This document shows, piece after piece, positions 8,325 to 16,497 of a stretch of 64,000 nt of DNA. Positions within the stretch are counted from its first letter, which is position 1. Each line of letters begins with the position of its first letter. The stretch comes from Phaeovulum molybdatiresistens (lineage in GTDB: Bacteria; Pseudomonadota; Alphaproteobacteria; Rhodobacterales; Rhodobacteraceae): assembly GCF_023544865.1 (NCBI RefSeq), contig NZ_JAMJFX010000009.1, positions 62,001 to 126,000 on the forward strand, given 5' to 3'. Under the pieces are notes generated by a model. It made no database searches, was not told the DNA's origin, and worked only from the letters and a program-made list of their open reading frames with translations. The translations under genes were made by a program, and so were the position numbers.

Positions 8325-9167
8325 ATGCGTTTCCAATCGACCGAGACCTATGTCGCCCCCCAGGATCTGACCGTGGCCGTGAATGCCGCGGTGGCCCTTG
8401 AACGGCCCCTTCTGGTGAAGGGCGAGCCGGGTACCGGCAAGACCGAACTGGCCCGCCAGGTCGCGGCCAGCCTGGGCCTGCCGATGGTGGAATGGAACAT
8501 CAAATCCACCACAAAGGCGCAGCAGGGCCTGTATGAATATGACGCGGTCAGCCGCCTGCGCGACAGCCAGCTGGGCGATGCCCGCGTCAATGACGTCAAG
8601 AACTACATCCGCAAGGGCAAGCTGTGGCAGGCCTTCGATGCGCCCGGCAAGGTGGTGCTGCTGATCGACGAAATCGACAAAGCCGATATCGAGTTCCCCA
8701 ATGACCTGCTGCAGGAACTCGACCGGATGGAATTCCACGTCTATGAGACCGGCGAGACAATCCGCGCCCGCCACCGCCCCGTGGTGATCATCACTTCCAA
8801 CAATGAAAAGGAATTGCCCGACGCCTTCCTGCGCCGGTGCTTTTTCCACTACATCCGCTTCCCTGATGCCGAAACCATGCGCCAGATCGTGGCCGTGCAT
8901 TTCCCCGCCATCAAGGACGCGCTGCTGACCACCGCGCTGACCCAGTTCTATGAAATCCGGGAAACGCCGGGCCTGAAGAAAAAGCCCTCGACCTCGGAAG
9001 TGCTGGACTGGCTCAAGCTGCTCCTGGCCGAGGATCTGACCCCTGAGGATCTGAAACGCGACGGGGCAAGCCTGCTGCCCAAGCTGCACGGCGCGCTTCT
9101 GAAGAACGAACAGGACGTGCACCTGTTCGAACGCCTTGCCTTCATGGCCCGGCGCCAGGGGCGCTAG
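8325..9167 (+). CDS. MoxR-family AAA+ ATPase
   Basis: This 280-residue AAA+ protein has Walker A GEPGTGKT (33-40), Walker B LLIDEID (112-118) and a sensor-like SNNEKELPDAFLRRC stretch. MoxR ATPases act as chaperones that load metals or assemble complexes, often with a VWA-domain partner encoded nearby. No VWA gene follows here; the next gene downstream is unrelated and separated by a repeat. The ATG at 8325 has ACGGAG eight bases upstream and starts the conserved region. In-frame codons further upstream translate into a proline-rich stretch and are not used. The partner and target are unknown. Confidence 0.88.
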   Translation: MRFQSTETYVAPQDLTVAVNAAVALERPLLVKGEPGTGKTELARQVAASLGLPMVEWNIKSTTKAQQGLYEYDAVSRLRDSQLGDARVNDVKNYIRKGKLWQAFDAPGKVVLLIDEIDKADIEFPNDLLQELDRMEFHVYETGETIRARHRPVVIITSNNEKELPDAFLRRCFFHYIRFPDAETMRQIVAVHFPAIKDALLTTALTQFYEIRETPGLKKKPSTSEVLDWLKLLLAEDLTPEDLKRDGASLLPKLHGALLKNEQDVHLFERLAFMARRQGR

Positions 9168-9177
9168 GCGCACCAGG

Positions 9178-9302
9178 GGGCTCTGCCCTCTCTGGCCTGC
9201 GGCCATTCACCCCCGAGGTATTTCGGGCAAGATGAAAGACACCCATTCACCTTGCCACAAATACCTCGGGGGGAGTCGCGCAGCGACGGGGGGCAGCGCC
9301 CC
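9178..9302. repeat. dispersed intergenic repeat, inverted pair (copy 1)
   Basis: Two copies of the same core face each other: CCCCGAGGTATTTCGGGCAA at 9211-9230 and its near inverse at 9251-9272, separated by about 20 bases. Together they can fold into a long hairpin directly after the MoxR stop codon. The element is shared with five other intergenic sites in the window. Confidence 0.8.
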
Positions 9303-9404
9303 CCATGCCCCGGTATGACGCATTCACACCACATGCGGTCGCGCCCGGGCCATGGCCCCACCCAGCTTCGACCTAGAACCGGATGAAGGCGAAGGGGGCA
9401 AGCG

Positions 9405-11450
9405 ATGAGCGATGACGCGCTGGTAATCTTCACCCCGTCGGGCAAGCGGGGTCGCGTGGCGATCGGCACATCGGTGCTGCAGGCCGCGCGGCAGCTGGGG
9501 GTCGATCTTGATTCGGTTTGCGGCGGCCGCGGCATCTGTTCGAAATGCCAGGTGGCGCCCGCATTTGGCGCATTTCCCAAGCATGGCATCACGGTGGGTG
9601 CTGCGGCGCTTTCGCCCCCGAACGCGGTCGAGGATCGCTATGACCGGGTCCGCGGCCTGCCGCCGGGGCGCCGCCTTGGCTGCCAGGCGCGGATCATGGC
9701 CGATGTCGTGCTGGACGTGCCGCCCGAAAGCCAGGTGCATCGCCAAGTGATCCGGAAATCCGCCACCGAGCGGGTGATGCAGATGGACCCAGCGACACGG
9801 CTTTGTTTTGCCGAGGTGGCCGCCCCCGACATGCATGACCCCACAGGTGATTTTCAAAGACTTGCCGCAGCCCTGAAAGAGCAGTGGAGTATCAGTGATC
9901 TGCACGCCGACCTTGATGTCTTGCGCAAACTGCAGGCCAGCCTGCGCAAGGGCGGCTGGCAGGTGACCTGTGCCATCCATCACGACCATATGGGCCCGCC
10001 CCGATTGATCGGGATCTGGCCCGGCTATCACGAAGGCCCGCTGTTCGGTCTGGCGATCGATCTGGGCTCGACCACCATCGCGGGCCATCTGGTCGATCTT
10101 GGCGATGGCCGGGTGCTGGCCTCGTCGGGGATGATGAACCCGCAGATCCGCTTTGGCGAAGACCTGATGAGCCGCGTGTCCCATGCGATGATGACCCCCA
10201 CCGGCGCGCGGGATATGACGGCCGCAGTGCAGAACGCGCTGGCCGCGCTTGGCCGGGTGCTGGCGGACGAGGCCGGTGTGACGGCGGATGCGATTGTCGA
10301 GGCGACCGTCGTCTGCAACCCGGTCATGCATCATCTGCTGCTGGGGATCGACCCGGTCGAACTGGGTCAGGCGCCCTTCGCGCTGGCCAGTTCGGACAGC
10401 CTGTCGATCCGCGCCGCCGAGATTGGCCTGACCACGATCGCGCCCGCAGCACGCGCCTATATCCTGCCCTTGATCGCGGGCCATGTCGGCGCTGATGCCG
10501 CCGCGGTTGCCCTGTCCGAGGCGCCCGAATCGCAGGACGCCCTGACGCTGATCCTGGATGTGGGCACCAATGCCGAAATCCTGCTGGGCAACCGCAGCCG
10601 GGTGCTGGCCTGTTCCTCGCCCACCGGCCCCGCCTTCGAAGGCGCGCAGATCTCCTCGGGCCAGCGCGCCGCGCCCGGCGCGATAGAACGGCTGGAGATC
10701 AACCCCGCCACCAAAGAGCCACGCTTTCGCGTGATCGGATGCGATCTGTGGTCCGATGCGCCCGGCTTTGCCAGCGCCGCCCCCGCCATCACCGGCATCT
10801 GCGGATCGGGCATCATCGAGGCGGTGGCCGAAATGCGCGCCGCCGGCGTCGTCGATGCCAGCGGGCTGATCGGATCGGCCGAACAGGTGGGCAGCGCGCG
10901 TTGTCAGCCGACCGGGCGCACCCAAGAATATGTGATCCATGATGCCAGCGCAGCAGGCGGGCCGCGCATCACCGTCACCCAGGGCGACATCCGCGCGATC
11001 CAACTGGCCAAATCGGCGCTTTACGCGGGCGCGCGGTTGTTGATGGATGAAATGGGCGTCGACCGGGTGGACCGGGTCGTGCTGGCCGGCGCCTTCGGGG
11101 CCCACATCAGCCCCAAACACGCGATGATCCTTGGGATGATCCCCGATGTGCCGCTGGCGGCCGTCACCTCGGCGGGCAATGCTGCGGGAACGGGCGCGCG
11201 CATGGCGCTGTGTTCGGTCAGCGCGCGGCGCGCGATCGAGGCGCAGGTCAAACGCATCACCAAGATCGAAACCGCGATCGAGCCACGATTCCAGGACCAT
11301 TTCGTCGCCGCCAGCGCCCTGCCCCACGCCACCGCCCCCTTCCCGGAACTGGCCCGGGTTGTGACCCTGCCGGATGTGGCTTTCAACACCCGATCGGGCA
11401 ACACCGGATCGGGCGGCGAAGGGGGCGGGCGCCGGCGCCGCCGGGGCTGA
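9405..11450 (+). CDS. 2Fe-2S ferredoxin / ASKHA-domain protein, corrinoid-activase (RACo/RamA, DUF4445) type
   Basis: The product has 681 residues. The N-terminal 100 residues are a plant-type ferredoxin domain with C39-x5-C45-x2-C48 and C93 as cluster ligands. A middle linker follows, then from about residue 205 an ASKHA ATPase-like domain (GLAIDLGSTTIAGHLVDL, and LILDVGTNAEILLGN near 385). Characterised relatives use ATP hydrolysis to reduce the Co(II) corrinoid of methyltransferases back to Co(I). In this window there is no corrinoid protein or methyltransferase gene nearby. The ATG at 9405 has AAGGGGG upstream. The C-terminal tail (SGNTGSGGEGGGRRRRRG) is low-complexity. The client protein is unknown. 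Confidence 0.85.
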   Translation: MSDDALVIFTPSGKRGRVAIGTSVLQAARQLGVDLDSVCGGRGICSKCQVAPAFGAFPKHGITVGAAALSPPNAVEDRYDRVRGLPPGRRLGCQARIMADVVLDVPPESQVHRQVIRKSATERVMQMDPATRLCFAEVAAPDMHDPTGDFQRLAAALKEQWSISDLHADLDVLRKLQASLRKGGWQVTCAIHHDHMGPPRLIGIWPGYHEGPLFGLAIDLGSTTIAGHLVDLGDGRVLASSGMMNPQIRFGEDLMSRVSHAMMTPTGARDMTAAVQNALAALGRVLADEAGVTADAIVEATVVCNPVMHHLLLGIDPVELGQAPFALASSDSLSIRAAEIGLTTIAPAARAYILPLIAGHVGADAAAVALSEAPESQDALTLILDVGTNAEILLGNRSRVLACSSPTGPAFEGAQISSGQRAAPGAIERLEINPATKEPRFRVIGCDLWSDAPGFASAAPAITGICGSGIIEAVAEMRAAGVVDASGLIGSAEQVGSARCQPTGRTQEYVIHDASAAGGPRITVTQGDIRAIQLAKSALYAGARLLMDEMGVDRVDRVVLAGAFGAHISPKHAMILGMIPDVPLAAVTSAGNAAGTGARMALCSVSARRAIEAQVKRITKIETAIEPRFQDHFVAASALPHATAPFPELARVVTLPDVAFNTRSGNTGSGGEGGGRRRRRG

Positions 11451-11470
11451 CGCGCGCGCCTTTCGGCTTT

Positions 11471-11516
11471 GCAGAAATATCCTCGGGGGTGAATGGCCGC
11501 AGGCCAGAGGGGGCAG
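11471..11516. repeat. dispersed intergenic repeat (copy 2)
   Basis: About 40 bases here are nearly identical to the reverse complement of 9188-9227, including ATACCTCGGGGGTGAATGG-like sequence and GCCGCAGGCCAGAG. It again follows a stop codon closely (11450), before the tRNA-Gly gene. Confidence 0.75.
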
Positions 11517-11633
11517 ACAGCCCCCTTGCCCGCCCCCCGCTTGCCCGCCGCCCCTGTCGGGCGCCATTTTTCCCGCCCCGCCGCGCGCCCCCGCTTGACG
11601 TCGCCCGCGCCATCGCTTACCTGTCCCACCCAC

Positions 11634-11707
11634 GCGGGTGTAGCTCAATGGTAGAGCCGCAGCTTCCCAAGCTGAAGACGAGGGTTCGATTCCCTTCACC
11701 CGCTCCA
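11634..11707 (+). tRNA. tRNA-Gly(CCC)
   Basis: A 74-base cloverleaf can be drawn. The acceptor stem GCGGGTG pairs with CACCCGC, and the sequence ends TCCA with encoded CCA. The D arm is GCTCAATGGTAGAGC, the anticodon loop TTCCCAA gives anticodon CCC, and the T arm contains GGTTCGATTCC. The top pair of the anticodon stem (G-A) is a mismatch; the other four pair. Confidence 0.95.
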
Positions 11708-11796
11708 TCCCCCGAAACCTGCCGATCTTTCCCGCTGGCTTGGGCCTGCGCCTTTCGCTATCACCGTCGCACAATCTCAACGGACAGGAGACGGCG

Positions 11797-12147
11797 ATGG
11801 CCGATATCAAACGCATCGAATGCGGCGCCCGCATGAGCGAGGCCGTGGTCTACAACGGCATGATCTGGCTTGCCGGCCAGGTCGGCGCGCCGGGCAAAAG
11901 CGTGACCGAACAGACCACCGAAATCCTGGCCTCGATCGACCGGCTGCTGGCCGCGGCCGGGTCGGACAAGACCCGCATCCTGTCGGCGCAGATCTGGCTG
12001 GCCGATATCGCCGATTTCGCCGAGATGAACGCGGTCTGGGATGCCTGGGTGCCGCAGGGCCACTGCCCCGCCCGCGCCACCGGCGAGGCCAAGCTGGCCA
12101 CCCCGGATTATCGCGTGGAAATCATCGTCACCGCCGCGCAGGCCTGA
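11797..12147 (+). CDS. RidA-family (YjgF/YER057c/UK114) enamine/imine deaminase
   Basis: This 116-residue protein has the RidA fold throughout. It reads MADIKRIECGARMSEAVVYN at the start, GQVG in the middle, and a C-terminal TPDYRVEIIVTAAQA. RidA hydrolyses reactive enamine and imine intermediates released by pyridoxal-phosphate enzymes. The catalytic arginine would be the one in PARATGEAKLATPDYRVE. The ATG at 11797 has CAGGAG seven bases upstream. It lies just after tRNA-Gly and before rnd. The exact subgroup cannot be given, since some RidA relatives have other activities. Confidence 0.88.
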   Translation: MADIKRIECGARMSEAVVYNGMIWLAGQVGAPGKSVTEQTTEILASIDRLLAAAGSDKTRILSAQIWLADIADFAEMNAVWDAWVPQGHCPARATGEAKLATPDYRVEIIVTAAQA

Positions 12148-12281
12148 CCGACGGGGCGGGCCCGTGCGCCCTGTTCCCCGCAATGGGCCCCGCAATGGGC
12201 GGTGCGCGCTTTTCATTCACGCGCCGCTCGCCTAAAGGGATCGAACCGGCGGGATGACCCCGCGACGAAAGAAAGCCCCTG

Positions 12282-13436
12282 ATGCAGACCATCACCACCA
12301 CCGACGCCCTTGCCGCCTTTTGCGAACAGGCGAAAACCCAAGCCTACGTCACCGTCGACACCGAATTCCTGCGCGAACGGACCTATTGGTCCAAGCTCTG
12401 CCTTGTGCAGATGGCGCTGCCGGGCAAGGACGGCGCGGCCGTGCTGGTCGACCCGCTGGCCGATGGCCTGTCGCTGGAGCCGCTCTATGACCTGTTCCGC
12501 CATGAAGGCACGGTCAAGGTGTTCCACGCCGCCCGCCAGGACCTGGAGATCTTCTTTACCGAAGCCGGGGTCTTCCCCAAGCCGCTGTTCGACACCCAGA
12601 TCGCCGCGATGGTCTGCGGCTTTGGCGAACAGGTGGGCTATGAAACGCTGGTCAAGAAGATCGCGCGTCAGGCGCTGGACAAGACGTCGCGGTTCACCGA
12701 CTGGTCGCGCCGCCCGCTGACCGAGGCGCAGCTGGTCTATGCGCTGGCGGATGTGACCCATCTGCGGGTGATCTATGAATTCCTGTCCAAAGAGCTGCAG
12801 AAATCCGGCCGCGAAGCCTGGGTCGAGGAGGAAGAGGCGATCCTGCTGTCACCCGAAACCTATATCACCCGCCCCGAAGAGGCCTGGCAGCGCGTCAAGA
12901 CACGCACCACCTCGGGGCGGTTCCTGGCGATCGTGCGCGAACTGGCGCGCTTCCGCGAGGCCCATGCCCAGGCCCGCAACATCCCCCGTTCGCGCATCTT
13001 CAAGGATGATGCGCTGCTGGAACTGGCCTCGACCAAGCCGACCTCGCTGGAGGAACTGGGAAAGTCGCGCCTGCTGCTGCGCGAGGCGCGCCGCGGTGAC
13101 ATTGCCGATGGCATCCTGGCCGCAGTGAAAGCCGGGCTTGAGGCCCGCCCCGAAACCTTCCCCAAGGTCGAGGAGGAAGCCGCCCAGCTGCAGGTCAACA
13201 CCGCGCTGGCCGATCTGCTGCGGGTGCTGCTGAAGGCAAAATCCGAAGAGGCGGGCGTCGCCGCCAAGCTGATCGCGACGTCATCGGATCTGGACCGGAT
13301 CGCGGCGGGCAAACGCGACGTGCCCGCGCTGACCGGCTGGCGCCATGAGGTCTTTGGCCACGACGCGCTGCGCCTGGCGCGTGGGGAAATCGCCCTGACC
13401 GCCGCGGGCGGCGCAGTGCGGGTGGTGGTGGCCTAG
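12282..13436 (+). CDS. rnd: ribonuclease D
   Basis: The 384-residue product has a DEDDy 3'-5' exonuclease domain (about 1-170) followed by an HRDC domain (about 205-285). Motif Exo I is VDTEFLRE (D26, E28), Exo II includes FHAARQDLE, and Exo III has YALADVTHL with the Tyr and Asp. RNase D trims the 3' ends of tRNA precursors and other small RNAs. Length agrees with the usual 370-390 residues. The start is the ATG at 12282; GAAAG lies upstream. Confidence 0.95.
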   Translation: MQTITTTDALAAFCEQAKTQAYVTVDTEFLRERTYWSKLCLVQMALPGKDGAAVLVDPLADGLSLEPLYDLFRHEGTVKVFHAARQDLEIFFTEAGVFPKPLFDTQIAAMVCGFGEQVGYETLVKKIARQALDKTSRFTDWSRRPLTEAQLVYALADVTHLRVIYEFLSKELQKSGREAWVEEEEAILLSPETYITRPEEAWQRVKTRTTSGRFLAIVRELARFREAHAQARNIPRSRIFKDDALLELASTKPTSLEELGKSRLLLREARRGDIADGILAAVKAGLEARPETFPKVEEEAAQLQVNTALADLLRVLLKAKSEEAGVAAKLIATSSDLDRIAAGKRDVPALTGWRHEVFGHDALRLARGEIALTAAGGAVRVVVA

Positions 13437-13467
13437 CCCCGGCCCGCGTCCCGGCCTGTCACGACAC

Positions 13468-13498
13468 AAAACGCGCCCCGGGCCCATGCACCGGGGCG
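13468..13498 (-). terminator. terminator after the lipoprotein gene
   Basis: On the minus strand CGCCCCGG (13498-13491) pairs with CCGGGGCG (13481-13474), and TTTT follows shortly after. It lies 16 bases past the stop of the lipoprotein gene, and could also slow transcripts coming from rnd on the other strand. Confidence 0.6.
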
Positions 13499-13513
13499 GC
13501 GGCGGGGCCGGGT

Positions 13514-14002
13514 TCAGCGGCTGACGGCGCGCGAATTGCCCGCGCCGGTCACCACGATGCGCTGCACCCCGGCCAGGCGGATGGTCGACAGATGCGTGGC
13601 CACCGTCACCTCACGCGATTGCGGGGTGGATACGCGCGTGGCGGCGGGTGTGCCGGGGGCCGGTTCGGCCAGGGCAAAGCGATAGGTCAGCACGCCATCG
13701 ACCGGAAGCCCGTCGTTTTCGGGCACCAGTTCGGCATCCCACCAGCCTTGGGTCGGCGGCAATCCGGCGGCGAAGATGATCGCGCCGCCGGGGGTCTGGC
13801 GGACCTCCAGCCGGGTGACCTCGGCCACCAGCGCGCGCGCATCGCCCGGCCGCCCGGTATCGGTCTGCACGACCGCCGCCGGGGCGGCTTCGGACCGGCC
13901 AAACCAGTTGAACGGGTTCAGGCGGCTTTCGCCGACCCGGTCACACCCGGACAGCGACAGCGCCACAGACAGCGCGAGCAGGACGGGAAGCTTCGACGTC
14001 AT
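13514..14002 (-). CDS. putative lipoprotein, unknown function
   Basis: The 162-residue product has a lipoprotein signal with lipobox LSLSGC (Cys19), so it is probably anchored to a membrane facing the periplasm. The mature part contains NPFNWFGRS near the N-terminus, then about 100 residues predicted as beta-rich, with the pattern GLPPTQGWWDAELVPEN. This layout is common in conserved Rhodobacteraceae lipoproteins, but no function is recognised. It converges with rnd and is divergent from sufE. Confidence 0.75.
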   Translation of the reverse strand: MTSKLPVLLALSVALSLSGCDRVGESRLNPFNWFGRSEAAPAAVVQTDTGRPGDARALVAEVTRLEVRQTPGGAIIFAAGLPPTQGWWDAELVPENDGLPVDGVLTYRFALAEPAPGTPAATRVSTPQSREVTVATHLSTIRLAGVQRIVVTGAGNSRAVSR

Positions 14003-14123
14003 GGGCCCTCCGGGTGCAATTGCCCCCCTTGGGTAGCCGATCGGAAGGGTTTTGAAAAGGCCGCCACTGGACCTTGGGCCACGCCGGCGCTAGCACAAGG
14101 CAAACCGGAAAAAGGAACGCGCC

Positions 14124-14552
14124 ATGGCCACCCCCGCCTTTGAGGAGATCGCCGAGACCTTCGAATTCCTGGACGACTGGGAAGACCGCTATCGCCATGT
14201 GATCGAACTGGGCCGCGCCATGCCCGCGCTGGACGAGGCGCTGCGTGTGCCCGCGATCAAGGTGGAAGGCTGCGCCAGCCAGGTCTGGCTTTTGCCGCGG
14301 ATTGACGGCACCGGCCCCGGCGCGCGGTTCGATTTTCAGGGCGAAAGCGATGCAATGATCGTGCGCGGTCTGATCGCGGTGCTGCATGCGCTGTATGCCG
14401 GGCTGACGGTGGCCGAGGTGGGCCAGGTCGATGCCGCCGCGGAACTGGGCCGGCTGGGGCTGAACGATCACCTGTCCGCGCAGCGGTCGAACGGGCTGCG
14501 CGCGATGGTCGAACGCATCCGGAAACTGGCGGCGGAAACGGCGGCGGGCTGA
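14124..14552 (+). CDS. sufE: SufE-family cysteine desulfuration protein
   Basis: This 142-residue protein matches SufE in length. Its sulfur-accepting cysteine is C50, in VEGCASQVW, preceded by the family pattern LGRAMPALDEALR. SufE takes persulfide sulfur from the desulfurase SufS and passes it to the SufBCD scaffold for Fe-S cluster assembly. The ATG at 14124 follows AAGGAAC. The other suf genes are not in this window, so it is an isolated copy. Confidence 0.92.
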   Translation: MATPAFEEIAETFEFLDDWEDRYRHVIELGRAMPALDEALRVPAIKVEGCASQVWLLPRIDGTGPGARFDFQGESDAMIVRGLIAVLHALYAGLTVAEVGQVDAAAELGRLGLNDHLSAQRSNGLRAMVERIRKLAAETAAG

Positions 14553-14562
14553 ACGCCCCTGC

Positions 14563-14627
14563 CCGCCCGCGTGCGGGCAGCCCCTGTGGGCGCCTCCGGC
14601 GGGAGTATTTGGGCCAAGAAGAAGCGG
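14563..14627. repeat. dispersed intergenic repeat (copy 3)
   Basis: This copy contains GGCGGGAGTATTTGGGCCAA followed by GAAGAAGC, preceded by a short GC hairpin (GCCCGC / GCGGGC). It fills the whole gap between the convergent sufE and purN genes. Confidence 0.75.
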
Positions 14628-15215
14628 TCAGAGAGTAATGGGCCTGCGATCGCCCGCGGCGAAGCGGCGCAGGACGGCCGGATAGAGCTGATGTTCCATT
14701 TTCAGCACGCGCGCGGCCAGCGTATCAGCCGTGTCGCCCGGTTCCACCGGCACCCGCGCCTGGCCCAGGATCGGGCCGTCATCCAGAACGGGCGTCACCT
14801 CATGCACGGTGCAGCCGGCCTGCGTGTCGCCCGCCGCGATCGCGCGGGCATGGGTGTTCAGGCCCGGATATTTCGGCAAAAGCGAGGGGTGGATGTTCAG
14901 CATCCGCCCGGCAAAGCGGTTCACGAAATCCGGGGTCAGCACGCGCATGAACCCCGCAAGGCACAGGATGTCGGGTTCGGCGGCGAGAATCGGCTTGAGA
15001 AGTTCGGCCTCGAACGCGGCGCGGTCCTTGCCGAAGGGGCGGTGATCGACCACCGCCGTCGGCACGCCAAGCGCCGCGGCCTTTTCCAGGCCCGAGGCCG
15101 CAGGATCGTTCGACACCACCAGAACCGGCCGCGCCGGATGATCGCCCACCATGCTCTCGACCAGGCGGATCATGTTCGATCCGCCCCCCGAGATCAGGAT
15201 GACGACGCGTTTCAC
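14628..15215 (-). CDS. purN: phosphoribosylglycinamide formyltransferase
   Basis: The product is 195 residues. It transfers a formyl group from 10-formyltetrahydrofolate to GAR in step three of purine synthesis. Visible signatures are the phosphate loop ISGGGSN (8-14), the catalytic NIHPSLLP and the Asp in [10 protein letters not shown]. The start is a GTG at 15215 whose last two bases overlap the purM stop (GTGA), so translation is coupled to purM. No ATG fits. purM and purN occupy the same strand, as in many proteobacteria. Confidence 0.96.
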   Translation of the reverse strand: MKRVVILISGGGSNMIRLVESMVGDHPARPVLVVSNDPAASGLEKAAALGVPTAVVDHRPFGKDRAAFEAELLKPILAAEPDILCLAGFMRVLTPDFVNRFAGRMLNIHPSLLPKYPGLNTHARAIAAGDTQAGCTVHEVTPVLDDGPILGQARVPVEPGDTADTLAARVLKMEHQLYPAVLRRFAAGDRRPITL

Positions 15216-16270
15216 AGCAGGCGGCCCCGATAGCTGACGCCCTGCCCTTCGGTGACGGTGCCGATCACGGTGACAATTTCGCCCTGCGTTTCCAGCAGGT
15301 TGCGCAGCGCCTCGGCGCGGTCGGGGGCGACGACGCAGATCATGCCGATGCCGCAGTTGAAGGTCTTGAGGAGTTCAGCCTCGGCCATATTCGCGGTTTC
15401 GGCCAGCCAGCGGAAGACCGGCGGCAGCTGCCAGGACGACAGGTCGATCGTCGCGCCAAGCCCCTCGGGCAGGACGCGGGGCAGGTTTTCGGTCAGCCCG
15501 CCGCCGGTGATATGGGCCAGCGCATGCACGCCGCCCGCCCGCACCGCCGCCAGCGCCTGTTTGACATAGAGCCGGGTCGGCGCCAGCAGGGCCGCGCCAA
15601 GGCTGCCCTCGGCGAAGGGCGCGGCGGCGTCCCAGCCAAGGCCGGAAAGTTCAACCACCTTGCGCACGAAGGAATAGCCGTTGGAATGCATCCCGTTCGA
15701 GCCCAGCCCCAGCAGGACATCGCCCGCCTGCACGCCACTGGGCAGATCGGCGCCGCGTTCCATCGCACCCACGGCAAAGCCGGCAAGGTCGAAGTCGCCC
15801 TTGTGATACATGCCCGGCATTTCCGCCGTTTCGCCCCCGATCAGCGCGCAACCCGATTGCGCGCAGCCCTCGGCGATGCCGTTGATGATGCGGGTAGCCT
15901 GATCGACATCCAGCTTGCCGGTGGCAAAGTAATCCAGGAAGAACAGCGGCTCGGCCCCCTGGCAGACCAGGTCGTTCACGCACATCGCCACCAGATCGAT
16001 GCCGATCGTGTCGACATTGCCGGTGTCGATCGCGATGCGCAGCTTGGTGCCCACGCCATCGGTCGCGGCGACCAGCACCGGATCGGTATAGCCCGCGGCC
16101 TTCAGATCGAACAGCGCGCCGAAACCGCCCAAGCCCGACATCGTGCCCGTGCGCGCGGTGCGTTTCGCCGCCGGCTTGATCCGTTCCACCAATGCATTGC
16201 CCGCATCGATATCGACGCCTGCATCGGCATAGGTCAGCCCGTTCTTGCCCTCACTTGCGCCCGTGCTCAT
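15212..16270 (-). CDS. purM: phosphoribosylformylglycinamidine cyclo-ligase (AIR synthetase)
   Basis: The 352-residue product begins [20 protein letters not shown] and shows the AIR synthetase patterns [24 protein letters not shown] and [11 protein letters not shown]. It makes aminoimidazole ribotide in step five of purine synthesis. The ATG at 16270 has GGAG upstream. An in-frame upstream extension of 21 codons lacks family similarity. It is the first gene of the purMN pair and lies 152 bases from the oppositely oriented tRNA gene. Confidence 0.96.
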   Translation of the reverse strand: MSTGASEGKNGLTYADAGVDIDAGNALVERIKPAAKRTARTGTMSGLGGFGALFDLKAAGYTDPVLVAATDGVGTKLRIAIDTGNVDTIGIDLVAMCVNDLVCQGAEPLFFLDYFATGKLDVDQATRIINGIAEGCAQSGCALIGGETAEMPGMYHKGDFDLAGFAVGAMERGADLPSGVQAGDVLLGLGSNGMHSNGYSFVRKVVELSGLGWDAAAPFAEGSLGAALLAPTRLYVKQALAAVRAGGVHALAHITGGGLTENLPRVLPEGLGATIDLSSWQLPPVFRWLAETANMAEAELLKTFNCGIGMICVVAPDRAEALRNLLETQGEIVTVIGTVTEGQGVSYRGRLL

Positions 16271-16421
16271 CGTCGCGAACTCCGCCTGAAACCCCGTTGC
16301 CCGCGCCTTAGCGCAATGACCGCGCGGGGGCAACGGATATGGCCCGAACGGCCCGATATTCTTGCACCGCCGATATTCTTGACCCGGCGCGGCAATCTGC
16401 TAGGCAAGGATCAGACCTTGG

Positions 16422-16497
16422 GGGCCTGTAGCTCAATGGTCAGAGCAGGGCGCTCATAACGCCTTGGTTGGGGGTTCGAGTCCCTCCGGGCCTACCA
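16422..16497 (+). tRNA. tRNA with CAU anticodon, probably tRNA-Ile2 (lysidine-modified)
   Basis: The 76-base gene has acceptor stem GGGCCTG pairing with CGGGCCT, encoded ACCA end, D arm GCTCAATGGTCAGAGC, anticodon loop CTCATAA and T loop GGTTCGAGTCC. CAT anticodons belong to initiator Met, elongator Met or Ile2. The acceptor stem has C4-G69 and C5-G68, which in E. coli mark the TilS substrate tRNA-Ile2 and not tRNA-Met. It lacks the C1xA72 start typical of initiator tRNA. I therefore favour Ile2, with elongator Met as the alternative. Confidence 0.85.

Noticed and set aside
9324..11834. 836-codon open frame on the minus strand
   Set aside because: It is antisense to the corrinoid-activase-like gene and even crosses the tRNA-Gly gene.
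16422..16497. Reading the CAU tRNA as initiator tRNA-Met
   Set aside because: The first pair is G-U and the anticodon stem lacks the three consecutive G-C pairs of initiators.
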